NCBI GenBank assembly: GCA_018903185.1
Contig: JAHIQV010000351.1
Location: 1 to 7,761 of the forward strand
Length of the DNA stretch: 7,761 nt
DNA from: Gammaproteobacteria bacterium
Lineage (GTDB): Bacteria > Pseudomonadota > Gammaproteobacteria > Burkholderiales > Burkholderiaceae_C
Direction of reading: 5' to 3'
The notes beneath the pieces are model-generated. The model searched no databases and was not told the origin of the DNA. It saw only the letters and a list, made by a program, of their open reading frames with translations. Shown piece after piece: positions 1 to 6,722 of the stretch. Position 1 is the first letter of the stretch. The number at the start of each line of letters is the position of its first letter. The translations under genes were made by a program, and so were the position numbers.

Positions 1-284
1 ATGCCGGCGGGCTTGACGTAGTCCATCCAGATGTCGCGCATGCCGAACCAGACGTGCCAGGCGAGGGCCACGAACACGACAAAGGTCAGGGCCTTCATCC
101 ACTGGGCAGCGAAGATGCCGGCCCAGGTTTCGTAGCCCATGGGGCCGCTGGAAAAAATCACCTGCGCGAGCACGATGAAGGTGAAGAGGGCGACGAGGGC
201 GCCGGTGACGCGCTGGGCGAGCCAGTCGCGCAGGCCGTAGTGGGCGCCGGTGACGACGCGCTTGGAACCGAAGTTGACAGACAT
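1..284 (-). CDS. sdhD: Succinate dehydrogenase membrane anchor subunit SdhD (3' end cut off)
   Basis: Small hydrophobic anchor subunit of complex II. With SdhC it holds the SdhAB catalytic dimer on the inner membrane, binds heme b and forms the ubiquinone site. The visible 94 residues begin MSVNFGSKRV and run off the left edge, so the last membrane helix is missing. Two hydrophobic segments are visible (about 28-45 and 62-82). His77, in AWHVWFGM, aligns with the heme-ligand His71 of E. coli SdhD, and Asp88-Tyr89, in MDYVKP, aligns with Asp82-Tyr83 at the quinone site. Both are at the same +6 offset, which supports the call. The ATG at 284-282 is preceded by a good AGAGGA Shine-Dalgarno. It starts 26 nt after the sdhC stop, so the two are co-transcribed, with sdhA and sdhB expected beyond the window. 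Confidence 0.93.
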   Translation of the reverse strand, partial: MSVNFGSKRVVTGAHYGLRDWLAQRVTGALVALFTFIVLAQVIFSSGPMGYETWAGIFAAQWMKALTFVVFVALAWHVWFGMRDIWMDYVKPAG

Positions 285-310
285 GGGGTTGTTCCTCTTG
301 GTGACTGTGC

Positions 311-742
311 TCAGTACAGACCGAACAGCTTGGCGCCCAGGACCAGCGTGAGGCCGATGCTCAGGGCCAGCGTGACGATGGCCGACGATTTGCCGAACTC
401 TTTGCTGACGGCGTGGGCCACGTCCATGTAGAGGTGGCGCAGGCCGGCAATCAGATGGTGCAGGTAGGCCCAGATGATGGCCAGCACGACCAGCTTGAAG
501 AACCAGCCCGGTACGAAACCTATCCCGGCGGCGAAGGCCGAACTGAAGCGTTCAAAGGACAGCTCGGACGAGACCGAGGTGTCGAACAGCCAGACGATCA
601 GCGGCAGCAGGATGAACATCAGGCCACCGCTGGCGCGGTGCAGGATCGACACCCATCCCGCCAGCGGCAGGCGGTAGGTGGTCAGGTCTTTGAAGGCGTT
701 GATGTTGCGGAATTCGGGCCGCTTTTTGGTCAACTCGGTCAT
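311..742 (-). CDS. sdhC: Succinate dehydrogenase cytochrome b556 subunit SdhC
   Basis: Large membrane anchor of complex II, passing electrons from succinate oxidation to ubiquinone in the inner membrane. The 143 residues are slightly longer than E. coli SdhC (129) because of a longer N-terminus. The family signature SILHRASG lies at 32-39; Ser32 and Arg36 correspond to the quinone-site Ser27 and Arg31 of E. coli. The second signature, HLIAGLRHLYMD (96-107), contains His96, equivalent to heme ligand His84. Three membrane helices are visible at about 30-53, 77-100 and 118-140. The ATG at 742-740 has a purine-rich GGAAG about 10 nt upstream. It is the first gene of the sdhCD(AB) operon, and its upstream region (743-904) has no gene. 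Regulation may come from its own promoter or from readthrough of the gntR gene on the same strand. Confidence 0.96.
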   Translation of the reverse strand: MTELTKKRPEFRNINAFKDLTTYRLPLAGWVSILHRASGGLMFILLPLIVWLFDTSVSSELSFERFSSAFAAGIGFVPGWFFKLVVLAIIWAYLHHLIAGLRHLYMDVAHAVSKEFGKSSAIVTLALSIGLTLVLGAKLFGLY

Positions 743-904
743 GGTGGGCTTTCTTCCGATGAGGAGACAGGGAGGTTGGAAGGATTTCTTGTAACTCGTT
801 GGTAACTCAGACCACGGGCCCGCAAATTCTATTGCAACGCAGCATACCGGACCCTGACACTGGGTGAGGCGTGTGAGCGGTGGTGTCGATGCAGTCCATG
901 GCCC
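743..904 (-). promoter_or_regulatory. Leader and possible promoter region of the sdh operon
   Basis: Gene-free stretch of 162 bp between the gntR stop and the sdhC start. Read on the minus strand, it holds a TAGAAT hexamer at 831-826 (one mismatch from the -10 consensus). I see no convincing -35 at 16-19 bp, so a promoter here would need an activator or lies elsewhere. An 8-bp palindrome CGGGCCCG (815-822) would overlap the start point such a -10 implies. A tandem repeat at 791-808 would lie in the transcribed leader. There is no hairpin followed by a T-run, so gntR transcription could continue into sdhC. I found no copy of the TCTTATATAAGA palindrome here. Confidence 0.35.
791..808. repeat. 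Tandem heptamer GTAACTC, 11-bp period, in the sdh leader
   Basis: GTAACTC occurs at 791-797 and again at 802-808, exactly one helical turn apart, about 50 bp upstream of the sdhC start. A near-copy with the same core and period is present at 2949-2965, at the mdh/lyase junction. Direct repeats of this period can be sites for tandem-binding regulators, but no protein is implied by the sequence, and chance is possible. Confidence 0.4.
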
Positions 905-1741
905 TCAGCTCAGTTCGTTGTGGTAGTGCCGGGTTTCCGTGCGGTAGAGGCCACGGCGCAGCTCCATGGGCACATCGTTGTAGGTGTAGGCCAGCCGTTC
1001 GACGCTGAGCAGGGCATGTCCGGCCTCGATGCCGAGCCAGCCCGCGGTATCGGCATCGGCGTTGACCGCCTTGAGCTTTTCGACGGCCCTCACCATGCGC
1101 ACGCCGAACTGGGTTTCGAACAGCGCATACATGGGACCCTTGTCTTCGGCCAGCGTTTCCTGCGTGAGTCCCTTGAAGGTCGTGCCCGGCAACCACAGGT
1201 CTTCCAGAATGGCAGGCGTGCCACCGAAGGCCAGCACCCGACGGACCTGCAGCACCGGATCGCCGGTGCGCAAGGCGAGCTGGCGCGCGACTTCCGCGGG
1301 TGCGCGCAGGCGGCGGCACTCGATGATGCGCCGTTCGGCGGGGCCCTGGGCTTCCAGCGTGCCGGTGTCGGGCAACAGGCGCAGGAAGCGGTACTGGATG
1401 TGTTGTTCCGCGTGGGTTGCCACGAAGGTGCCCTTGCCCTGGCGGCGCACGAGCAGGTTGTCGGTGGCGAGCTCGTCGATGGCCTTGCGCACCGTGCCCT
1501 GGCTCACCCGGTAGCGCGCGGCCAGATCGAACTCGCTGGGAATCATGTCGCCTGGTTTCCACTCGCCGGCTTGCAGGCTGCGCAGGATCAGGGTCTTGAT
1601 CTGCTGGTACAGCGGGCTGAACGCCGGGGCGCCCTGGCTGGCCGAGCCGATGGCGTCGCCGCTGCTCGGCCCACCCGGATCCCCTGTGGATCGGATGTCC
1701 AGTGATGACGGATCGGGCAGAAAGGCGGGTGGGGTTGCCAT
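905..1741 (-). CDS. GntR-family transcriptional regulator, HutC subfamily (UTRA effector domain)
   Basis: Probable DNA-binding repressor of the adjacent TCA-cycle genes. The 278 residues comprise a Pro/Ser/Gly-rich N-terminal extension (1-42), a GntR winged helix (about 43-108) and a UTRA ligand-binding domain (about 115-275). The winged helix shows the family pattern PLYQQIK, then PGDMIPSE (63-70), the recognition-helix region VSQGTVRKAID (79-89) and the wing RRQGKGTFVA (99-108). UTRA features are RRVL (167-170) and the C-terminal ERLAYTYNDVPME (248-260). HutC regulators are typically about 240 residues, so the extension is unusual; a later start is possible, though no later ATG lies before the DNA-binding domain. 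The Shine-Dalgarno is weak. The gene is divergent from mdh and shares a control region containing a 12-bp palindrome, the likely operator. Its ligand cannot be read from sequence; a TCA-cycle acid is a reasonable guess given the neighbours. Confidence 0.9.
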   Translation of the reverse strand: MATPPAFLPDPSSLDIRSTGDPGGPSSGDAIGSASQGAPAFSPLYQQIKTLILRSLQAGEWKPGDMIPSEFDLAARYRVSQGTVRKAIDELATDNLLVRRQGKGTFVATHAEQHIQYRFLRLLPDTGTLEAQGPAERRIIECRRLRAPAEVARQLALRTGDPVLQVRRVLAFGGTPAILEDLWLPGTTFKGLTQETLAEDKGPMYALFETQFGVRMVRAVEKLKAVNADADTAGWLGIEAGHALLSVERLAYTYNDVPMELRRGLYRTETRHYHNELS

Positions 1742-1789
1742 GGTTTTTTGAACTCGATGTGCCGCCGTGGGTGTCCGGCGACGAGGTCA

Positions 1790-1817
1790 ATGATATCTTA
1801 TATAAGACATAAGACAA
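1790..1817 (-). promoter_or_regulatory. Candidate sigma-70 promoter of gntR
   Basis: On the minus strand, TTGTCT (1817-1812) and TATCAT (1795-1790) are separated by 16 bp. The -10 has five of six consensus bases and the -35 four of six. Transcription would start near 1783, giving a leader of about 40 nt. The palindrome at 1796-1807 fills most of the spacer, so a protein bound there would block RNA polymerase, as expected for autorepression. Confidence 0.5.
1796..1807. promoter_or_regulatory. Perfect 12-bp palindrome, likely GntR operator
   Basis: TCTTATATAAGA is identical on both strands and stands out as an AT-rich island in GC-rich DNA. The half-site ATAAGAC (1802-1808) is repeated directly at 1809-1815, giving a third half-site. 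Size and symmetry suit the dimeric GntR winged helix. Its position, inside the gntR promoter spacer and 11 bp upstream of the mdh -35, suggests one site controlling both directions. The link to this regulator is inference from position. Confidence 0.65.
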
Positions 1818-1818
1818 A

Positions 1819-1848
1819 TTGACCAATCAGGGTTTGCGAGGGTACACT
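1819..1848 (+). promoter_or_regulatory. Candidate sigma-70 promoter of mdh
   Basis: TTGACC (1819-1824, five of six -35 bases) and TACACT (1843-1848, four of six -10 bases) are separated by 18 bp. Transcription would begin near 1855 and give a leader of about 110 nt before mdh. It is the best promoter match on this strand of the divergent region and lies directly downstream of the palindromic operator. Confidence 0.55.
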
Positions 1849-1873
1849 CCAAGGCTGAGCCAAATTCACGGTT

Positions 1874-1893
1874 CGCGGGTTTTTCCGCGTTTT
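1874..1893 (+). other. Hairpin plus short T-run in the mdh leader
   Basis: CGCGG (1874-1878) pairs with CCGCG (1885-1889) across a six-base GTTTTT loop and is followed by TTTT (1890-1893). The outer CAC (1867-1869) and GTG (1894-1896) could add pairing across an internal loop. The form resembles a weak intrinsic terminator or attenuator, but the stem is only 5 bp and no leader peptide or riboswitch is recognisable. Confidence 0.35.
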
Positions 1894-1908
1894 GTGAGGT
1901 CCCGGACT

Positions 1909-1922
1909 CGGGGTTCGTCCCG
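1909..1922 (+). other. UUCG-loop hairpin in the mdh leader
   Basis: CGGGG (1909-1913) and TCCCG (1918-1922) form a stem of four G-C pairs plus one G-U pair around a TTCG loop. An alternative pairing, CCCG (1901-1904) with CGGG (1909-1912), would compete for the same bases. A CTTTTC tract follows at 1927-1932. Its role is unknown; it may stabilise the mdh mRNA or act with the preceding hairpin. Confidence 0.35.
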
Positions 1923-1965
1923 CCCGCTTTTCATTTACCCAACGTCCTTTTCTGGAGTTTTCACC

Positions 1966-2952
1966 ATGAGCAAGAAGCCCGTTCGTGTTGCCGTCACCGG
2001 TGCCGCAGGTCAAATCGGTTACGCCCTGCTGTTCCGCATCGCCTCGGGCGAAATGCTGGGCAAAGACCAGCCCGTGATCCTGCAACTGCTGGAAATCCCC
2101 GACGAGAAGGCCCAGAAGGCGCTCAAGGGCGTGATGATGGAAATTGAAGACTGCGCCTTCCCGCTGCTGGCCGGCATGGAAGCCCACAGCGATCCGATGA
2201 CCGCGTTCAAGGACACCGACTACGCTCTGCTGGTCGGTTCGCGTCCGCGCGGCCCCGGCATGGAGCGCGCCGAGCTGCTCGCCATCAACGGCGCCATCTT
2301 CACGACCCAGGGCAAGGCCCTGAACGCCGTTGCATCGCGCGATGTCAAGGTGCTGGTGGTCGGCAACCCCGCCAACACCAACGCCTACATCGCCATGAAG
2401 GCCGCCCCCGATCTGAAGCCGGGCAACTTCACCGCCATGCTGCGCCTGGACCACAACCGCGCCGCCAGCCAGCTGGCCGCCAAGACCGGCAAGGCCGTCT
2501 CCAGCATCAAGAAGCTGGCCGTGTGGGGCAACCACTCGCCCACCATGTACGCCGACTACCGCTTCGCCACCATCGACGGCGCTTCGGTCAAGGACATGAT
2601 CAACGACCAGATCTGGAACAAGGACGTGTTCCTGCCCACCGTTGGCAAGCGCGGCGCCGCGATCATTGAAGCGCGTGGCCTGTCTTCCGCCGCCTCGGCC
2701 GCCAACGCCGCTATCGACCACATGCGCGACTGGGCACTGGGCACCAACGGCGAATGGGTCACGATGGGCATCCCGTCGCAAGGCTGGTACGGCATCCCCA
2801 AGGAAGTCATGTTCGGCTTCCCGGTCACCTGCGCCAACGGCGAATACACCGTGGTCGAAGGCCTGGACATCGACGCTTTCTCGCAGGAGTGCATCAACAA
2901 GACCCTGGCCGAGCTGCAGGGCGAGCAGGACGGCGTCAAGCACCTGCTGTAA
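1966..2952 (+). CDS. mdh: Malate dehydrogenase (NAD-dependent)
   Basis: Cytoplasmic enzyme that interconverts malate and oxaloacetate with NAD+/NADH in the TCA cycle. The 328 residues match the usual length of the betaproteobacterial type, which resembles cytosolic/Thermus MDH more than E. coli Mdh. The Rossmann glycine motif TGAAGQIG is at 11-18. Substrate arginines Arg95 and Arg101 are in the mobile-loop segment RPRGPGMER (93-101). LDHNR (161-165) provides Asp162 and Arg165, and the catalytic His190 lies in WGNHSPTMY. All of these sit four residues on from pig cytosolic MDH (Arg91, Arg97, Asp158, Arg161, His186). The ATG at 1966 is chosen over upstream in-frame starts because GGAG (1954-1957) is 8 nt before it and the conserved N-terminus begins there. 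Divergent from gntR and probably under its control. The stop is followed after 18 nt, in the same frame, by the lyase gene. Confidence 0.97.
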   Translation: MSKKPVRVAVTGAAGQIGYALLFRIASGEMLGKDQPVILQLLEIPDEKAQKALKGVMMEIEDCAFPLLAGMEAHSDPMTAFKDTDYALLVGSRPRGPGMERAELLAINGAIFTTQGKALNAVASRDVKVLVVGNPANTNAYIAMKAAPDLKPGNFTAMLRLDHNRAASQLAAKTGKAVSSIKKLAVWGNHSPTMYADYRFATIDGASVKDMINDQIWNKDVFLPTVGKRGAAIIEARGLSSAASAANAAIDHMRDWALGTNGEWVTMGIPSQGWYGIPKEVMFGFPVTCANGEYTVVEGLDIDAFSQECINKTLAELQGEQDGVKHLL

Positions 2953-2965
2953 CCCGTTGGTAACC
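2949..2965. repeat. Tandem GTAACC, 11-bp period, at the mdh/lyase junction
   Basis: GTAACC at 2949-2954 and again at 2960-2965, joined by CGTTG at 2955-2959. It resembles the sdh-leader repeat at 791-808, differing at two bases over 17. It overlaps the mdh TAA stop, and its second copy may supply the weak GGTAA ribosome-binding sequence for the downstream gene. Function unknown. Confidence 0.35.
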
Positions 2966-2970
2966 ACGGC

Positions 2971-3993
2971 GTGATCCATCCGCGCGACATCCTCCTCGGG
3001 GCCCAGGCCGGCGCGTTCGCGCTGCCGGTCTGCGACCACTACAGCGGGGTGGAAGCGCGGATGAAGAAGAGCCTGCAACTGCAGGCCGATCTCACGGCCG
3101 AGTTCGGCACCTGTGTCTTTGACGTCACGCTGGATTGCGAAGACGGTGCGCCCGTGGGCGGCGAGGCCGATCACGCGGCGCTGGTGACGGCGCTGGCGCT
3201 CGGTGCGGCGCCCGACGCGCGTGTGGCCGTGCGCGTGCACCCGGTGGACCATCCGGCGTTCGACGCCGATGTGGCGACCATCGCGTGCCAGGCGGCCTCA
3301 CGTCTCACGCATCTGATGGTGCCCAAGGTCGAGTCGGTGGCCGATGTGCAGCGTGCTGTCGCTGCCATGGATGCCGCCGGTGCGACCTCGTTGCCGTTGC
3401 ATGTGCTGATCGAGTCGCCTGCCGCGGTGCACCGCGCCTTCGACATTGCCGCGCATCCGCGCGTGCAGTCGCTCAGTTTTGGCCTGATGGATTTCGTGTC
3501 CGCCCATGGCGGTGCGATTCCGGCCGATGGCATGGGCGTGGCCGGGCAGTTCAGCCATCCGCTGGTGCTGCGCGCCAAGATCGAGATCGCTTCGGCCTGC
3601 CACGCACACGGCAAGGTGCCCTCGCACAATGTGGTCACCGAGTTCAAGGACCCGGCCGCGCTGCAGACCGCCGCGCACAAGGCCGCCCGCGAGCTTGGCT
3701 ACACCCGCATGTGGAGCATCCACCCGGACCAGATCCGGCCCATCCTGGCCGCTTTTGCGCCCGAAGACCGCGAGATCCATACCGCTGCCGGCATCATCGA
3801 ACGCGCCACCGCCGCCGACTGGGCGCCGGTGCAGTTCGAAGGCCGCCTGCACGACCGAGCCAGCTACCGCTTCTACTGGCAGGTGCTCGAACGGGCACAC
3901 CAGACCGGGCATGCCTTGCCCGAATCTGTGCGCCACTGGTTCGCGCTCGCTGCCTCGATCCCTCCTGCGGTGGTTCACGCCGTGCGGCACTGA
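2971..3993 (+). CDS. HpcH/HpaI aldolase/citrate lyase family protein (CitE- or malyl-CoA-lyase-like)
   Basis: TIM-barrel lyase of the CitE-like superfamily, whose members cleave or form C-C bonds of CoA thioesters such as malyl-CoA, citramalyl-CoA or citryl groups with Mg2+. The superfamily landmarks are present in order: LDCEDGA (54-60), Arg88 in VRVHP, PKVES (118-122), the probable metal ligands Glu148 (LIESPAAV) and Asp174 (FGLMDF), and WSIHPDQI (248-255). The 340 residues exceed the roughly 290 of classic CitE and approach malyl-CoA lyases; a C-terminal helical tail (about 285-340) accounts for the excess. No citD, citF or other citrate-lyase subunits are visible, so citrate lyase itself is unlikely. 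The GTG start follows the mdh stop by 18 nt with only a weak GGTAA upstream, so translation is probably coupled to mdh. The place between mdh and acnB suggests a C4/C5 acyl-CoA or glyoxylate link to the TCA cycle, but the substrate is unknown. Confidence 0.88.
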   Translation: MIHPRDILLGAQAGAFALPVCDHYSGVEARMKKSLQLQADLTAEFGTCVFDVTLDCEDGAPVGGEADHAALVTALALGAAPDARVAVRVHPVDHPAFDADVATIACQAASRLTHLMVPKVESVADVQRAVAAMDAAGATSLPLHVLIESPAAVHRAFDIAAHPRVQSLSFGLMDFVSAHGGAIPADGMGVAGQFSHPLVLRAKIEIASACHAHGKVPSHNVVTEFKDPAALQTAAHKAARELGYTRMWSIHPDQIRPILAAFAPEDREIHTAAGIIERATAADWAPVQFEGRLHDRASYRFYWQVLERAHQTGHALPESVRHWFALAASIPPAVVHAVRH

Positions 3994-4066
3994 GCTTGCT
4001 TGGTCCCCACGCAGCACCCTGCCTTTCACCCTTATCAGATCCTTCCCCACCTCTCTGGAGAAAACC

Positions 4067-6667
4067 ATGTCGACCTTCCTGACCGACTACCGCGCCCACG
4101 CCGCCGAGCGCGCCGCCCTGGGCATTCCCCCGCTGGCGCTCGACGCCAAGCAGGTCGCTGCCCTGATCGAACTGATCAAGAACCCGCCCGTGGGCGAAGA
4201 CGCCTTCCTCATGGACCTGCTGACGCACCGCGTGCCCCCGGGCGTGGACGACGCCGCCAAGGTCAAGGCCTCGTTCCTGGCCGCCGTGGCGCACGGCGAT
4301 GAAAAGGTCGCCCTGATCTCCAAGGCCAAGGCCACCGAGTTGCTGGGCACCATGGTGGGTGGCTACAACGTGCATCCCCTGATCGAGCTGCTGGACGACG
4401 CCGAAGTGGCGGCCGTGGCCGGCGCAGCGCTGAAGAAGACGCTGCTGATGTTCGACTTCTTCAACGACGTGGCAGAGAAAGCCAAGGCTGGCAACGCAGT
4501 CGCCAAGGAAGTGATGCAGAGCTGGGCCGACGCCGAGTGGTTCACCAGCCGCCCTGAAGTTGACAGGAAGATCACCGTCACCGTGTTCAAGGTGCCCGGA
4601 GAAACCAACACCGACGACCTGTCGCCCGCCCCGGACGCCACCACGCGCCCGGACATCCCCATGCACTACCTCGCGATGCTGAAGAACACCCGCCCCGACG
4701 CGGCGTTCAAGCCCGAGGAAGACGGCAAGCGCGGCCCGATGCAGTTCATTGAAGACCTGAAGAAAAAGGGCCACCTGGTCGCCTACGTGGGCGACGTGGT
4801 CGGCACCGGCTCCAGCCGCAAGTCGGCCACCAACAGCGTGGTGTGGGCCACGGGTCAAGACATCCCCTTCGTGCCCAACAAGCGCTTCGGTGGCGTCACG
4901 CTGGGCGGCAAGATCGCCCCCATCTTCTTCAACACGCAGGAAGACTCCGGCTCGCTGCCGATCGAAGTGGACGTGTCCAAGCTGGAAATGGGCGACGTGA
5001 TCGACGTGCTGCCCTATGACGGCAAGCTGGTGAAAAACGGTCAGACCGTGGCCGAGTTCAAGCTCAAGAGCGACGTGCTGTTCGACGAAGTGCGCGCCGG
5101 CGGCCGCATCAACCTCATCATTGGCCGCAGCCTGACCGCCAAAGCGCGCGAGTTCCTGGGCCTGCCAGCGTCCACCCTGTTCCGCCTGCCCAGCGTGCCC
5201 ACGGCCACCAACGCCGGTTTCACGCTGGCGCAAAAAATGGTCGGCCGCGCCGTCGGCCTGCCGGAAGGCCAGGGCGTGCGCCCGGGCACCTACTGCGAGC
5301 CGAAGATGACCACCGTGGGCTCGCAGGACACCACCGGCCCCATGACCCGCGACGAGCTGAAAGACCTGGCCTGCCTGGGCTTCAGCGCCGACCTGGTGAT
5401 GCAGTCCTTCTGCCACACCGCGGCCTACCCCAAGCCGGTGGACGTGAAGACCCACCGCGAGCTGCCCAAGTTCATCTCCAGCCGCGGCGGTGTGGCCCTG
5501 CGTCCGGGCGACGGCGTGATCCACAGCTGGCTCAACCGCCTGCTGCTGCCCGACACCGTGGGTACCGGCGGTGACTCGCACACCCGCTTTCCGATCGGCA
5601 TTTCGTTCCCCGCCGGTTCCGGCCTCGTGGCTTTTGGTGCCGCCACCGGCGTGATGCCGCTGGACATGCCCGAGTCGGTGCTGGTGCGCTTCAAGGGCGA
5701 AATGCAACCTGGCGTGACCCTGCGCGATCTGGTGCACGCCATTCCGCTGTACGCCATCAAGCAAGGTTTGCTGACCGTGGCCAAGGCCGGCAAGATCAAC
5801 GAGTTTTCCGGTCGCATTCTGGAAATCGAAGGTCTGCCCAACCTCAAGGTCGAGCAGGCGTTTGAACTCTCCGATGCGTCTGCCGAGCGCTCCGCCGCCG
5901 GCTGCACCATCAAGCTCAACCCCGAGCCGATCAAGGAGTACCTCACCAGCAACATCGTGCTGATGAAGAACATGATCGCCGACGGCTACGAAGACAAGCG
6001 CACCCTGCAGCGCCGCATCGAGAAGGTCGAAGCCTGGCTGGCCCATCCCGAGCTGCTCGAAGCCGACAAGGACGCCGAATACGCGCACGTCATCGAGATC
6101 GACCTGGCCGACATCAAGGAACCCATCCTCTGCTGCCCGAACGATCCGGACGACGCCAAGACCCTGAGCGAAGTGGCCGGCACCAAGATCGATGAAGCCT
6201 TCATCGGCAGCTGCATGACCAACATCGGCCACTTCCGCGCCGCGGCCAAGCTGCTGGGCGGCCAGCGCGACATCCCGGTCAAGCTGTGGGTGGCCCCGCC
6301 GACCAAGATGGACGAGACGGAGCTGATCAAGGAAGGCCACTACGCCAGCTTCGGCGCCGCCGGTGCCCGCACCGAAATGCCCGGTTGCTCGCTGTGCATG
6401 GGCAACCAGGCGCAGGTGCGTGAAGGCGCGACCGTGGTGTCCACCTCCACCCGCAACTTCCCGAACCGCCTGGGCAAGAACACCAACGTGTACCTTGCCT
6501 CGGCCGAGCTGGCAGCGATTGCGTCCAAGCTGGGCAAGATCCCGACCGTGGCCGAGTACCACGCAGCCATGGGCATCGTGAACCAGGATGGCGCAGCAAT
6601 CTACAAGTACCTGAACTTCGACCAGATCGAAGAGTACGCAGAGACTGCCAAGGGCGTGACGGCATAA
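4067..6667 (+). CDS. acnB: Aconitate hydratase B (aconitase, bifunctional with 2-methylisocitrate dehydratase in the family)
   Basis: Cytoplasmic [4Fe-4S] enzyme interconverting citrate and isocitrate through cis-aconitate; AcnB enzymes also hydrate 2-methyl-cis-aconitate, and E. coli AcnB can bind mRNA when its cluster is lost. The 866 residues match E. coli AcnB (865). Order of parts: HEAT-like N-terminal domain (about 1-160), swivel domain with [15 protein letters not shown] (181-195) and GTGSSRKS (246-253), then the catalytic domains with GGDSHTRF (501-508). Cluster ligands are Cys716 (GSCMTN) and Cys774 and Cys777 (PGCSLCMGN). Arg796 and Arg801 in STRNFPNR match E. coli Arg791 and Arg796. 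The ATG at 4067 is chosen because GGAG (4057-4060) lies 6 nt upstream and the conserved [11 protein letters not shown] begins there; the frame is open further upstream, but that part overlaps the lyase gene. The 73-bp gap before it shows no clear promoter, so it is probably transcribed with mdh and the lyase. A strong terminator follows. Confidence 0.98.
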   Translation: MSTFLTDYRAHAAERAALGIPPLALDAKQVAALIELIKNPPVGEDAFLMDLLTHRVPPGVDDAAKVKASFLAAVAHGDEKVALISKAKATELLGTMVGGYNVHPLIELLDDAEVAAVAGAALKKTLLMFDFFNDVAEKAKAGNAVAKEVMQSWADAEWFTSRPEVDRKITVTVFKVPGETNTDDLSPAPDATTRPDIPMHYLAMLKNTRPDAAFKPEEDGKRGPMQFIEDLKKKGHLVAYVGDVVGTGSSRKSATNSVVWATGQDIPFVPNKRFGGVTLGGKIAPIFFNTQEDSGSLPIEVDVSKLEMGDVIDVLPYDGKLVKNGQTVAEFKLKSDVLFDEVRAGGRINLIIGRSLTAKAREFLGLPASTLFRLPSVPTATNAGFTLAQKMVGRAVGLPEGQGVRPGTYCEPKMTTVGSQDTTGPMTRDELKDLACLGFSADLVMQSFCHTAAYPKPVDVKTHRELPKFISSRGGVALRPGDGVIHSWLNRLLLPDTVGTGGDSHTRFPIGISFPAGSGLVAFGAATGVMPLDMPESVLVRFKGEMQPGVTLRDLVHAIPLYAIKQGLLTVAKAGKINEFSGRILEIEGLPNLKVEQAFELSDASAERSAAGCTIKLNPEPIKEYLTSNIVLMKNMIADGYEDKRTLQRRIEKVEAWLAHPELLEADKDAEYAHVIEIDLADIKEPILCCPNDPDDAKTLSEVAGTKIDEAFIGSCMTNIGHFRAAAKLLGGQRDIPVKLWVAPPTKMDETELIKEGHYASFGAAGARTEMPGCSLCMGNQAQVREGATVVSTSTRNFPNRLGKNTNVYLASAELAAIASKLGKIPTVAEYHAAMGIVNQDGAAIYKYLNFDQIEEYAETAKGVTA

Positions 6668-6678
6668 GCCATTCGCTC

Positions 6679-6718
6679 CCCAAAAAAGAAGCGGCCTTCG
6701 GGCCGCTTCTTTTTTGGG
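6679..6718. terminator. Bidirectional intrinsic terminator between acnB and the DUF364 gene
   Basis: Perfect 18-bp stem: CCCAAAAAAGAAGCGGCC (6679-6696) pairs with GGCCGCTTCTTTTTTGGG (6701-6718) around a TTCG loop. A GC-rich core of six pairs next to the loop is followed on either strand by a T-rich tail (TTCTTTTTT), the shape of a rho-independent terminator in both directions. It starts 11 nt after the acnB stop and ends 4 nt before the stop of the convergent gene. Confidence 0.95.
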
Positions 6719-6722
6719 CTGT

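Noticed and set aside
54..805. Plus-strand open frames opposite sdhD and sdhC
   Set aside because: They are the reverse frames of recognisable complex II subunits, with biased composition and no ribosome-binding sites or domains.
807..1826. Alternative minus-strand frame of 339 codons overlapping gntR
   Set aside because: The 905-1741 frame encodes a complete GntR/UTRA protein; this frame has Arg/Pro/His-rich nonsense composition and begins within the promoter/operator region.
1819..1965. In-frame upstream extension of mdh beginning at 1819
   Set aside because: The extension has no homologous character, covers the predicted promoter, and the ATG at 1966 has a good Shine-Dalgarno and the conserved N-terminus.
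1798..3252. Open frame of 484 codons antisense to mdh and the start of the lyase
   Set aside because: It lies wholly opposite conserved genes, runs through the divergent control region, and shows the low-complexity composition of a shadow frame.
3506..4066. Long in-frame upstream extension of acnB
   Set aside because: It overlaps the lyase gene in another frame; the 866-residue protein from 4067 matches the family length and has its own ribosome-binding site.
3994..4066. Possible separate promoter for acnB in the 73-bp gap
   Set aside because: No pair of hexamers with acceptable spacing is visible; only the ribosome-binding site is convincing. Internal promoters cannot be excluded.
3794..6562. 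Open frame of 922 codons antisense to acnB and the end of the lyase gene
   Set aside because: It mirrors a clear, full-length aconitase. Its product is rich in His, Gly, Arg and Ala with no recognisable domain, as expected for the reverse frame of GC-rich coding DNA.
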